Translations under genes and position numbers: made by a program
Shown: one piece after another, positions 1 through 9,500 of the stretch
Position numbering within the stretch: the stretch's first letter is position 1
Layout of the letters: the number at the start of each line of letters is the position of its first letter
NCBI GenBank assembly: GCA_018985235.1
Contig: JADGIG010000024.1
Coordinates: 1 to 41,203 of the forward strand
Length of the DNA stretch: 41,203 nt
Direction: 5' to 3'
Origin: Sanchytrium tribonematis
Lineage: Eukaryota > Sanchytriomycota > Sanchytriomycetes > Sanchytriales > Sanchytriaceae
The notes under the pieces: model-generated
What the model was told of the DNA's origin: nothing
The model's database searches: none
What the model saw: the letters and a program-made list of their open reading frames with translations, nothing else

Positions 1-72
1 AGTGTGGTTCATGGAGGTTTATACACTATCAAAACTCTATCAGGAAATACATCCTTTATTTTAAACAAATAA
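1..72 (+). CDS. C-terminal tail of a gene cut by the left edge (tentative)
   Basis: Frame 1 is open from the first base and ends at a TAA (70-72). The tail contains GGLYTIKTLSGN and ends in SFILNK. The stop is embedded in AATAAAT, the same stop-plus-poly(A) arrangement seen at most confident genes here, which is why frame 1 is preferred. The other two forward frames are also open this far, so the call is weak. No family can be named from 23 residues. Confidence 0.35.
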   Translation, partial: SVVHGGLYTIKTLSGNTSFILNK

Positions 73-422
73 ATATATAGACAAGAAAGAAGCTTTGAGT
101 TTTTTAAATAGACAAATAAATAAAGAAATAGGCTAGACTAGAGCTTTGGGTTAAATTGGTCAGGCTTGGTTTTAATCGATTTGAGTTTAGTATTTAGTAA
201 CACGAATTTTATGAAGAAAAAATCACTAAATACTCTTGATATGACTAAATTGAATGCCTTATCATTTTCTTTTTACAATCTAGTGAGATGTGATGAAAGG
301 AATATGAGACTGATGCGTGTCTTGAATTCATTCACGAAGCATTGTAAAAGTTAAAATTTATAGTAAGTGGAACTCCGTATAATAGAATAGAATCTTTTAG
401 AGGGCCTTCTAATTTGTAAACA
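73..422. other. Intergenic region upstream of the XPG gene
   Basis: AT-rich sequence with a loosely repeated stretch (AAATAGACAAATAAATAAAG-like words around 60-130). A 62-codon open frame at 166-354 starts at a non-ATG codon, has no family resemblance and is not supported as a gene. The region presumably carries the XPG promoter, but no clear TATA box was seen close to the start codon. Confidence 0.5.
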
Positions 423-2672
423 ATGGGAGTGAAAAATATCTGGACGCTTTTGGAACCAGCTGGACAGCCTGTACAATTGCCATCTCTCTATAAAAAAACC
501 TTGGCAGTGGATGCATCTATTTGGATTTATCAGTTTATACGAACAACGAATCAATCTTATTTGTTAGGATTTCTCAGAAGAATTTGTAAATTACTTTTTT
601 ATGGTATAAGACCGATATTTGTGTTTGATGGGCAGCCTCCAGATTTGAAAAAAAGAGTTTTACATTTGCGTAAAGAAAGGTCAACTCAAATCAATCATTC
701 CAAATTGGCGCATCAATTATTGCATAAGAAAAAAGTACCACAGCCAAATCAAGATATTTATCATTTACCAGAAGCACAGGAATATTCAAATACTAATAAC
801 GACGTTCGTATGCCCCTACTACCAGAGGAAATGACAAAATTACAAGAATATCACTATTTGAGTGATTTACATATGAAAAGTAGGATTGCAAATTATGACT
901 ATCATATAGCAGACCCTTTAGAGTTTAGTAAGATGCAAATAAAGCAAGTTGAATATCGCCATTCTATCACCGATAAACTACACGACTTTACTAATATTAA
1001 TGAAACAAAGAGACTCAAAGGAAATAGACTTAAATCCTATAAACTCACAAGCAATATCGAAAGTATGCAGTGGTTTGATGAAATCAACAAAGACATCCCG
1101 GAAATGACAAGCTTAGGTGGAGATGAGAGCAATAGCAATGTATCTGATTCTGATGAATTTGAGGAAGCTAACAGTGGTAATTTGATATTGGAAGAATTTA
1201 TCGAAGCGGAATATCCGGAAAACTTAAAGGATCAAAGTGATAAGCCTGCTGGTCCTCAATTAGGAACTAGTGCTTTTCCAATTGAAGTCCTTGATTCAGA
1301 AGAAGATTTCGAACCTGTAGAAGCAACTCATCCCTTTGATGAAAAGGAATTTTTATATTCTTGGCAAGAATTTGCGCCCAACTCTGTAGCTAAAATTTTT
1401 GGAAATGATATTTTCAACAACCTAATAAAGATGCCCAATGCTATGTTGGAGCAGAAGAAAATTGATTGTAAAAAATTTAGTTTGAGTGCTTTTAAAGAAG
1501 GGTATGAATACGTATTTCAGTTCATAAATGCAGTACAAAAGCTAGACAATAGAAAAATTGCACAGGATTCTGTAAATAATGTCATAGACTTGACTAAAGA
1601 TACTCAACTTTCACAGAAAACAACTTTTTTTAAAACTCCCACAACTTACAAGCAAGAACAAAAGAAACTCCCGCCGACAAGTAATATTAAAGAACTTTTC
1701 AGGAGACAAAAGGTGAACATCTACGTTGAAAAGTCAAATGCCAAGTGGAAAATTGACCTCAACTCACCTTCTTTATATGTTGATAAATTGGAACCGCTAG
1801 TCTCTGATGCACCAGAAGCGCAGTTAAATACTAGTCCCCGAAAAAAAGAAGCAAAAACAATAGACCTTCCTGTAAATGATAATCCTATTGTTTTTCAAGA
1901 CGATAAACAATATGATTTGTCAACAGATAACCCAGTTGAGTTCACAATTGAAGAGGTGGAAAGAATCAAGAACGCTCCAACTCAGCCATATAAAGAATTT
2001 ATTCAAAATCAAAATGTTTCGTCTGACATGATTCAAGATGTTCAAGAGCTTTTAACTTTATTTGGAATACCATACATTACTGCACCACAAGAAGCTGAAA
2101 GCCAGTGCGCTTATCTGAATCAAATTGGCTTGGTGGATGGAATAGTCACAGAAGATGCTGACGTTCTTTTATTTGGTGGTGCAAAAGTTTACAAGAATAT
2201 TTTCAAAAATTCGCCGGAATGCTACGATATAAACATGTTGACTAAATATTTGAATTTGGATCAAGATAAACTCATCTATCTAGCACATTTGCTCGGCTCA
2301 GATTATTGCTTGGGAGTTCAGAAAGTGGGACTTGTCGGTGCCGTTGAATTGCTACTAAAATATTCTGATTTAGAGAAGTATAAACAATTTAACAAAGACA
2401 TAATGGATGTTAGTTATGCTTATACCAAGCCAGTGCTAGATACAAGCACTACACCGTTTGTATTCGGCGAAGTGCAATTGGACAAGCTTTATCCTTATCT
2501 AGAAAGAAGACTGAAATGGGATAAAGACGAAGTTAATAAGCATTTGCTCCCCATTCTTGAACGACATCCATATCAAATAACACTTAATCCCGAGCGTCAG
2601 GTCTTGGTGAAGTACAAAAGCTTGAAATTAACAAAATTGATGCAAAAGTGGGTCTCTCAAATGAGTCAGTAA
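423..2672 (+). CDS. RAD2: XPG/Rad2-type structure-specific 5' flap endonuclease (nucleotide excision repair)
   Basis: 749 aa, single exon. Residues 1-95 form the XPG N region (MGVKNIWTLLEPAG, LAVDASIWIYQF, RRICKLLFYGIRPIFVFDG). A long acidic, low-complexity spacer of about 430 residues follows. The XPG I region starts near residue 535 (GIPYITAPQEAESQCAYL, VTEDADVLLFGG), and a helix-hairpin-helix follows near residue 620 (LGSDYCLGV). The acidic metal-binding residues of the family are visible in both halves (D of VFDG, E of QEAE, D of EDAD, D of GSDY). The long spacer separates Rad2/XPG from FEN1 and EXO1, which have short ones. In the family this enzyme makes the 3' incision in nucleotide excision repair with TFIIH. 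Oddity: the N region lacks about ten residues usually found between IYQF and the GFFRRICKLL helix. The stop is fused to AGTAAAT. Confidence 0.93.
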   Translation: MGVKNIWTLLEPAGQPVQLPSLYKKTLAVDASIWIYQFIRTTNQSYLLGFLRRICKLLFYGIRPIFVFDGQPPDLKKRVLHLRKERSTQINHSKLAHQLLHKKKVPQPNQDIYHLPEAQEYSNTNNDVRMPLLPEEMTKLQEYHYLSDLHMKSRIANYDYHIADPLEFSKMQIKQVEYRHSITDKLHDFTNINETKRLKGNRLKSYKLTSNIESMQWFDEINKDIPEMTSLGGDESNSNVSDSDEFEEANSGNLILEEFIEAEYPENLKDQSDKPAGPQLGTSAFPIEVLDSEEDFEPVEATHPFDEKEFLYSWQEFAPNSVAKIFGNDIFNNLIKMPNAMLEQKKIDCKKFSLSAFKEGYEYVFQFINAVQKLDNRKIAQDSVNNVIDLTKDTQLSQKTTFFKTPTTYKQEQKKLPPTSNIKELFRRQKVNIYVEKSNAKWKIDLNSPSLYVDKLEPLVSDAPEAQLNTSPRKKEAKTIDLPVNDNPIVFQDDKQYDLSTDNPVEFTIEEVERIKNAPTQPYKEFIQNQNVSSDMIQDVQELLTLFGIPYITAPQEAESQCAYLNQIGLVDGIVTEDADVLLFGGAKVYKNIFKNSPECYDINMLTKYLNLDQDKLIYLAHLLGSDYCLGVQKVGLVGAVELLLKYSDLEKYKQFNKDIMDVSYAYTKPVLDTSTTPFVFGEVQLDKLYPYLERRLKWDKDEVNKHLLPILERHPYQITLNPERQVLVKYKSLKLTKLMQKWVSQMSQ

Positions 2673-2674
2673 AT
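2668..2674 (+). terminator. Poly(A)-like motif fused with the XPG stop codon
   Basis: AGTAAAT, with the TAA stop codon at 2670-2672 inside the motif. It matches the RRTAAAY pattern seen at many other gene ends in the window. Confidence 0.5.
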
Positions 2675-2843
2675 CATCTGATTTAAAAGTAGTGTACATA
2701 ATCCACATTTGATAGATTAGATAGTCTTCAGACCATCTTCCTGTGTGTGAATGATCTTGATCAACCAATAAACGTGTTTAGCCGTTCACATCATGTTAAT
2801 ATTGATTGGTTTAAATACTCCGTAATTTATCCATGACAGCGAT

Positions 2844-2850
2844 TTATAAG
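2844..2850 (+). promoter_or_regulatory. TATA-like element upstream of the Tyr-rich small ORF
   Basis: TTATAAG, with 38 nt between it and the ATG at 2889. In an AT-rich genome such a word is weak evidence alone. Its spacing matches the LPMO gene, where a TATAAATA lies 32 nt before the ATG. Confidence 0.35.
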
Positions 2851-2888
2851 ATAGACTCCCATTCGCCACCCAGTACATAAGCAATATA

Positions 2889-3017
2889 ATGAACTACTAC
2901 TATTATCACGTATTTCCTGCGCAGCCACAGCCATATCAATATACATATTATCCAGATTACGATCCAGAGAACTTTGATTTGCAGTACATATTGAGCGGAA
3001 TGAGCCAATTTAATTAA
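2889..3017 (+). CDS. 42-aa tyrosine-rich microprotein (hypothetical)
   Basis: A complete ORF below usual length cut-offs. It begins MNYYYYHVFPAQPQPYQY, continues with a Tyr/Pro/Asp segment and ends GMSQFN. Ten of 42 residues are Tyr. No known domain is recognised. Support comes from its setting: a TATA-like element 38 nt upstream, and an AATAAA (3016-3021) that overlaps its TAA stop by two bases, as at the DOCK gene. It lies in its own interval between XPG and the next gene. It could be a small low-complexity or RNA-granule-type protein, but function is unknown and the ORF could be fortuitous. Confidence 0.45.
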   Translation: MNYYYYHVFPAQPQPYQYTYYPDYDPENFDLQYILSGMSQFN

Positions 3018-3244
3018 TAAAGATTTACAGTAAATATATGCTCAAAGTTGTTGCTTATTTTAGTTGCTGCCTAGGCTTGTAAAAATAATCGTAATATTAT
3101 TAGGTTGGACTGAAACTTGAGAAAATATTGCTTTAAACTATAATCCATTCGGCCTCGCTATTGTGTTGAGACTTACTTGTCTCTTTGCTAGTGATAAGTT
3201 TTATTTTTCTGGAGCCATAACTCCGTGCTTCTCGTTACTCGCCA

Positions 3245-4519
3245 ATGTTTGTGCAAACTGGCTATCATCATTTCTTATTTCAAGACGACTTGGACTTTGT
3301 TATAAGACCTGACGACTTTGATGCACTATGTTGTGTAGAGCTAATCAAGAATATTTGTAAGAATTATTCAGTCTCAAGCACTGAGCACTATATACCACAA
3401 TCTAGAACAGTTTTGGGCATTAATATAAATTCTCCACTAAACAAGAACAAAGAGAGAGTTTTGCTGACATTCCTGTTGAATCAGGAAGATGTTTATGACG
3501 AATCTGCAATTGTTCTTGTTGATCAAATGACTCAGTCACATCGAAATATAATTCCTACTTGGTGTGCATTTAAAATGTTAGAAGCGACAAATGATTTGAA
3601 AATTGAGCATGCTTATTTGACTGCTGTTGTTATCTATTATTATTATATGCTAAATTTAATTGATTATCAAGAATATTTGCAGCATTTAAAAGAAATTCAA
3701 TTAATATTTCCGGAAATACAATTGCACGAACATTTATTCGGATATTTATTTGGCATGAGTGATTTGTTTTCAGTGTTAAAGCATTCTCCTCATTTATTTT
3801 ACGTTTTAAAGTGGTATAAAAATGAGCAGCTTGCTCGACATTTAGCTGCTCATGCTGGGATCCATATAAATTTGAGCAAGCAGAATAAAAGTACAGAAAT
3901 GACGAAAATCTACAATTTTGTGAATAAGGCCGAAATGTTTAGAATTGAGAAATCTGATTTATTAATACATTGTGTAAAATGTCCGTCTGTCAGAAATATG
4001 GATTTGTCATTATACGCACTTTATTTGCTTGATAATAATGACAAATATATTTTGAGTGCTTTGCCTAAAATGCGAGAAAATTTGGTCCAAGTGCAGTTGT
4101 ATCTAGAAACGATTACAAGTCAATTTGGTCTTCTTTTACAGCAAAGATCTCTCATTTTGATGCCCCAAAGAGAAGGAATAACCATGTCGAACTGCGATTT
4201 TGCACATGGCTCAGTCAATCTACCAAAATTTGCAATGAAATGGCTATCTTGCGTACTGAGCAATATTTATGACACGCCAATTCTTCTCCATAATCCAGAA
4301 TTTGATTTAGTAGCTAGTGATCCACATTCAAGGATTCAAGAATATTATGACCAAGGGAATTTATTGACAATTATTCATGAAATATATGAAGAACAATGCG
4401 GTTTTGGCATGTATTCATTTAAATCACGTCAAGATATGATGGAAATCATTGAGCAACTCGGACTTAGAATGCGAGCTTATAAATATGAAGAAGAACATGG
4501 AAATGAAATTGAAGAATAA
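3245..4519 (+). CDS. Orphan 424-aa protein, function unknown
   Basis: A single-exon ORF with good codon composition throughout and no signal peptide. It is mostly predicted helix: stretches such as AYLTAVVIYYYYMLNLIDY (about residues 120-138) look like buried helix rather than membrane. It ends in a Glu-rich tail (YKYEEEHGNEIEE). I recognise no family motif. The first ATG is used; the residues just after it (GYHHFLFQDDLDF) already look like folded protein, so a missing upstream exon is possible but not indicated. It converges on the LPMO-like gene with only 32 bp between stop codons, and its own stop is fused to AATAAAT. Confidence 0.75.
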   Translation: MFVQTGYHHFLFQDDLDFVIRPDDFDALCCVELIKNICKNYSVSSTEHYIPQSRTVLGININSPLNKNKERVLLTFLLNQEDVYDESAIVLVDQMTQSHRNIIPTWCAFKMLEATNDLKIEHAYLTAVVIYYYYMLNLIDYQEYLQHLKEIQLIFPEIQLHEHLFGYLFGMSDLFSVLKHSPHLFYVLKWYKNEQLARHLAAHAGIHINLSKQNKSTEMTKIYNFVNKAEMFRIEKSDLLIHCVKCPSVRNMDLSLYALYLLDNNDKYILSALPKMRENLVQVQLYLETITSQFGLLLQQRSLILMPQREGITMSNCDFAHGSVNLPKFAMKWLSCVLSNIYDTPILLHNPEFDLVASDPHSRIQEYYDQGNLLTIIHEIYEEQCGFGMYSFKSRQDMMEIIEQLGLRMRAYKYEEEHGNEIEE

Positions 4520-4521
4520 AT
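4515..4521 (+). terminator. Poly(A)-like motif fused with the stop codon of the orphan gene
   Basis: AATAAAT spanning the TAA stop at 4517-4519. The facing gene's motif (4550-4556) begins only 28 bp further on. Confidence 0.55.
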
Positions 4522-4549
4522 TGTTGCATAATTTGAAAAGAAATCATAA

Positions 4550-4556
4550 TTTTATT
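4550..4556 (-). terminator. Poly(A) hexamer fused with the LPMO-gene stop codon
   Basis: On the minus strand, AATAAAA contains the TAA stop (4552-4554). Confidence 0.55.
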
Positions 4557-7500
4557 GTGAGCAATCGCTAGCTACGAATCTTTCATCCTGGCATTCGACT
4601 TTACCAGATTTGATGACACAGACTGTTCCTGCAGGACAATCCCGGACCAACCATTTTCCTACGAGCGAGGTATCTTGGGATCGTTTCATGAACCTCATTA
4701 GCCATCTTTTTTGTGGAGTTTGAATACATTGACCATATGTGTTGGAGCTACTACAAACTTCTGCTTGCTCTAATGGATCACAAGCAGTTCCATCTGTAAC
4801 AGCTGAACACTTTGGTGCTGATGTTATTCCATAGTCACTTGATTCTTCAATGGCTACTTTTGGACATATTCTTGGAGGGTTACTTATCTGATTCAAGCTT
4901 AAGCAAGCCATTCCTTGTGGTTCAGGTTGAGGTACGCAGAATGTGCCAGCTGAACATGGTTGAACAGTCCATTTTCCTAAATAAATATAATCTACCATTA
5001 GAACAAATTGCAAAGTTGGTGCCGCTGCATTTGTATTCTCCTTCTTTATAACACTGAGATCCCTCGGGTATTTCATGAACACAATCCGATGGTGACGGAA
5101 TGCCGGTTTCATAGGATTGAGGAGATACAGAGTCAGTAAATAATTGAGTGTATGGTGCCCAAGTTTGAGTCGCAGTCCATAGCTCAGTAAATGATGTTTC
5201 CGAAGCTGTAGTTGTGGATGTGAAATGATCTGTGACAATTTCAATTGTAGAAGAAGAGTCAACAACGGATGAAAATGATGATATTGTTGTTGAATCAAAT
5301 GATGCGACTCCTAAAGTATCAGTCAGTACTTCAGTAGTGGTCGAGTCTCCTACAATGGTTTCGGTTGAAAAGACTGTCTCAGTAATGGTACATGTAACAG
5401 TTTCAGAGATAGTGCATACATTATTCTCAGTACTGAAACCAGAAGCATTTACAGTTTCCGTAGCAGTTGCAATTGCGGTGGTTTCAGGAGTTGGGTTTCC
5501 ATTTGGACATTGAACATTTGATGGATAATCGCAAGCAATTTGAAATAATGGATCTGAACGGCAAACAGTGCCCAAACCACAAGCCTTGTTGACCCATTTA
5601 CCATGGAAGCATTGAACAAATCCATCTCCAGAGCATTGATAGGTATCATCAATACAGTCGCCGCCATCAGCAACAATATCATGACAGGTGCCGACTTCAG
5701 AGACACCCACATCAGTAGCAGTGGCCTCTGGTGTGGCTGTTGTTTCAACAACACCAAAAGTAGACGTTGCATCACAAATTCTATTTTGGGGCCAATCGCA
5801 GACTATTTGAGATTTGCTATCTGGTCGACAAACTGTACCCAAAGCACAGTCTTTATTTACCCATTTGCCATGATCGCATTGCACAAATCCGTCACCACTA
5901 CATTCATAAGATCCTTCAACACATTCTCCACCATTCTCGATCTTTGGAGAGCAATCTGTGGAGGAAGAGCTGACAGGTTCACATGTGTTTACATTTTGAG
6001 GCCAATCGCAAGCAATTTTAAATGCAGCATCGGGTCTACATACTGTTCCTAAAGCACAATCTCTATTTATCCATTTTCCGTGGTCACATTGAACGAATCC
6101 ATGTCCACTGCATTTGTAGTCTCCTTCTACACAATCTTGTCCATCTGGAATAAATGGATTACAGCTTCCAGTTTCTACAACTGATGTAGTTTGTGGTGCG
6201 CTAGAACCGTCAGTTCCATCTGACACTTCCGAAACACCAACATTACCACCAGCTGGACAAGTTGCATTATAACTGCAAGTAGCGCCTGCACCTTCTACAC
6301 TTTCACAACTCAAGTCGGCACTACATTTTTCTCTAATCCATCCATTTGTACCACAAATTGCGAATTCTTTATCACTGACACAAATTGGAGTGTCTTTACC
6401 CCAGTCACAAATTGTACCATTTTGAATGTTCAAGTCTGATTTACATCCTTGACTAGGTGCCCATTCCAAAGGATTCGTCTTGTTAACAGGTGTCGCATCA
6501 ATAGCAGTATTATTGCAAGTATTTTCATTTGGAAGTCCACAAGTGATGCCATCTTTAATATATTGGCAAGCCAATCCGGCTGGACATTTTATAGCTGCAA
6601 ATGTATTACTTGGAGTACATTGTACAAAGTCTGATCCACTGCACAAATAAGTGTCTTTCTCAAAATCACAAGGTGAGTTATTAGGAATGATAGCGCAGGT
6701 GTCATTTGTACTGCTTTCTGATGCAGTTTCGGTAGAAATAGGCACAGCAACAGTCGTTTGAAATACTTCTGTTACAGTCGGTGAGATTTCAGTGTAAGTT
6801 GTATTTGGTGTGGAATATCCACAACTTGGAGCTCTTCCGCAAATAACTCCTGGTCCTTCATATGATTGACAATAAGTTCCATAACCACATTCTCTTACAA
6901 CGTATCCTTTACTGGTACATACTCCAAATTTAGTATCGTCGATACAAACAGGAGTGTCTTGAGAAGTTGAACATTGTGATCCAGTTGTTATGTTTGAATC
7001 ACACTCTCTGGCAGGCGCCCATTGCATTATATCTGATTTGTTAACAGCAGGGGTATTATCAACCCATGGGCAAGAATCTTCTTTAAGAAATCCACATTCA
7101 ATTTCAGTATCACTTAATTGGTTGCAAGCAGTACCAGCTCCACAAGGTCTCCATTTATATTTTCCATTTTGACATTGTACGAAATTTCTTCCACTACATT
7201 TATGTGTGTCGCCAGAGCAAGAAGTACCTTCAGGAATTTCAGTGCAATCTTGAGCTCTCTTTTCTAATGATCTCTTTGACAAGGTATGGGCTGTTGTTGG
7301 ACACATTGCTGCGTCAGTTGTGCATTCAATTTTAAATGGATTGCGTTGTTGGCAATTAGTTCCAGCTGCACAATCTTTCTTGATCCATACATTGTTGTCA
7401 CATTGGTAAAATCCCGAGTCAACACATCGATATTCACCAGCTTGACAGCCAATTTCCAAGTTTGAAACTGCAGGTAGACAAGAATCTGTAGAAATGCTGG

Positions 7501-8824
7501 TCTGTGGCAAATCAATGCTTGATACTCCAGGTCCAGAAGATGAAACTGGGCAAACGGGTCCTCTTCCAGGAAAATCGCATAAGAAGCTAAGTCCATTGTT
7601 GGTAGGTCTACACTCTGTTCCACTGGCACAGGAAGATATTTTCCACACATGTGTCGCTTGTCCATTAATTCTGTCTGGTACACATCTAATAAAATCAGTT
7701 CCATAACATCTGTCAAAATCTTGTCCGATTGTACATTCTTGACCTGGGGTGACCAATGGTGGACATCCATCAGGAACATCAGTTGGTGTGGAAACAGCAG
7801 TTGTCGTTTTAGAGACAGTCGATGTGGCTTTCTTTGTTGTAGTCACCTTTGTGGTTGTTGATGCCTTTTTTGTGGTGGTTGCCGCTTTGGTAGTTGTAGC
7901 AGCCTTGGTCGTCGTGACTTTAGTCGTTGTTGTGGCGACTTTGGTACTTGTAGGTGCTACAGTAGTGGTTGCAGCTTTAGTTGTAGTTGCAGCCTTTGTG
8001 GTGGTCAATATATTTGGATTGTTAACACAAATTTGTTTTGGATTTGACGCATCAGCAATTCCTTGCAGGTCACTGGCACACAAAGCTGGATTGACACTCA
8101 AGCTACAAGATACTCTAGGATCACAGTCATAGTTTACAGGTTGTTTTCCGATATCAATATCGACATTTGTTGCATCTTTTGAAGAAGGATCAGCATAACA
8201 AAAACTGCCGAATGCAGTTCCTTTCAAAATTGTATCAACGGCAGGTCCGCCACTTTTGACACAAGCAGGCACATTATTTAGAGGTACATTATTATTTTTA
8301 CAAGACTTTCCTGCATATGGTCCATCGGCCACGATCTCAATCAATGAGCAGCCGTAGTAAGCAGCAAAGGCGTTTCCTACTAATCCGTTCCACTGCAAAA
8401 CATATTTACCGGCTTTCAAATTCAGTGGAATTTTCACAGTCGTGTCATATCTTTCCAAGTCAGTTGATGATTGTTGGTAATCACACCCACCTCTAGCATT
8501 ACATGGATGAATACAGTCACCATAAGCGTATCTACCAGCACGTTCATCGATACCGTAACAGGCCAATTTAATTACATTTTGTTGAAAGGTCAACTCATTC
8601 ATTTGATCGAAAGGAGCCAAAGCCAATCTAACGTATCCACCACCGTGGTTATTGCTGGTCCATCCAACTTTTAAACGGTCTCCAGGACTCACTTTATTGG
8701 TTGGACTGTTTGCTGAAAATTGCTCGCAGCTTGGTTGTAAAATACCTCCTCTACTTGGGTTGGTATTGAAAGGTAAAGGGCAGGACATCCATGAGTGTCC
8801 AAATACAAATACATTGAGAAGCAT
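4552..8824 (-). CDS. Secreted LPMO-like protein with Thr-rich linker and about 11 CBM19-like chitin-binding modules
   Basis: Two exons (8824-4996 and 4976-4552) encode 1417 aa. A short hydrophobic leader (residues 1-9) precedes His10 (FGHSWMSCP). His10 and His60 (SNNHGGGYVRLAL) fit the two histidines of a copper histidine brace, and AAYYGCSLIEI (155-165) fits the closing strand with the axial Tyr. This resembles the AA11/AA16 fold group, but the exact AA family is not certain. A Thr/Lys/Ala linker (about 274-348) follows. After it come about 11 modules of roughly 55 residues with the pattern C-x-G-x-Y-x-C-S-x-x-x-F-x-Q-C-x-x-G-K-W-x(4)-C-x-x-G-T-x-C, matching CBM19-type chitin-binding domains. 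Modules 7 to 9 are nearly identical. LPMOs oxidatively cleave crystalline polysaccharide, and chitin is the likely substrate here. A TATA box lies just upstream. Odd points are the 9-residue leader and a 17-residue insert in the last module. Confidence 0.82.
4977..4995 (-). other. 19-nt spliceosomal-type intron in the LPMO-like gene
   Basis: On the minus strand the sequence is GTAGATTATATTTATTTAG. Removing it joins ...FAICSNG to KWTVQPCSAGTFC in phase 1 and completes a CBM19-like module that matches its ten sisters (C-x-x-G-K-W). Without removal the frame ends 24 codons later. Confidence 0.85.
7781..8005 (-). repeat. Degenerate Thr/Lys/Ala tandem repeat encoding the linker
   Basis: Coding repeat of TTTK(A/V)A units between the LPMO-like domain and the CBM array (about residues 274-348). 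It is likely an O-glycosylated, extended spacer. The antisense strand reads as a Val-rich open frame, which is a shadow. Confidence 0.8.
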
Positions 8825-8856
8825 TCTGCGTTTTACTTTTAAAATCAGAGTTCAAC

Positions 8857-8864
8857 TATTTATA
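8857..8864 (-). promoter_or_regulatory. TATA box of the LPMO-like gene
   Basis: TATAAATA on the minus strand, 32 nt before the ATG at 8824. This spacing implies a 5' UTR of only a few nucleotides. It also supports the chosen start, because there is little room for an upstream exon. Confidence 0.6.
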
Positions 8865-9498
8865 CCCAAACGTCAAGGTCATTTATACGTGTGCCAAGAT
8901 TAAATTATACCCAAACGGGGAGGACGTCAAACTGTTTCAACCAAAAGAACTTTTTATTTTGGTGTAATCAATATGTGAAATGAATCTATGATGGTACAGA
9001 ATTACATTTTTGGTATCTCTACCATGACCTAAAGGTTACTCCGGCCTATCCTTAATATTGTTTCATGTGACGCCCCAAAACCTTCAGGTTTTTCAAACTT
9101 AAAAGTAATAACTCCAAACCGAAGTGGAGTAGCTTGAACAATTTCAATTTAAGTTTATTTTTAAAGAAAACTGCTAAAAAAGAATGAGGTTATCATATTG
9201 GATAGTTTTACAATAAATTACTTGACACATATATCAGAGTTTGAAATCAGAGCAGCTTCAAATCTGATGAATTTTAAATATAGATTTGTTCAAGCAATTA
9301 CTCCTGCAAAAATGTACGAAGTAATTTGACCCATGTTTCATGAATCACTCTCCAAGAAAACAATACCCAATATTAAAGTGGCATGGAACACAATAATCAA
9401 AGATGGAATTAGAGTCGATTCGTAACTTGGTTTTGAAATACTCTATCGGATCATCACGAGCTGCTGCGACAGTGTAAGTAAATTTAGTAAGAGTTTTA
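8865..9498. other. Gene-free interval between the LPMO-like and ART-like genes
   Basis: No confident gene. On the minus strand several open stretches of 20-60 codons follow the ART-like stop in different frames: one at 9345-9530 containing ARDDPIEYFKTKLRIDS, one containing SWRVIHETWVKLLRTF, and one near 9060-9150 containing ATPLRFGVITFKFEKPEGF. None has an ATG, a poly(A) motif or consistent 19-nt introns joining it to another. They may be chance open frames or remnants of a former gene. Confidence 0.4.
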
Positions 9499-9500
9499 TT
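9494..9500 (-). terminator. Poly(A) hexamer overlapping the ART-like stop codon
   Basis: AATAAAA on the minus strand starts within the TAA stop (9499-9501). Confidence 0.5.

Noticed and set aside
166-354. 62-codon ORF before XPG
   Set aside because: Non-ATG start, no promoter or poly(A)-like motif, no family resemblance.
7749-8132. Val-rich plus-strand ORF
   Set aside because: Antisense shadow of the Thr/Lys linker repeat of the LPMO-like gene.
9314-9360. Possible 14-, 17- or 19-nt introns linking the open stretches after the ART-like stop
   Set aside because: The 19-nt option runs straight into a stop, and the others have no precedent in the window. No ATG or poly(A)-like motif supports a gene.
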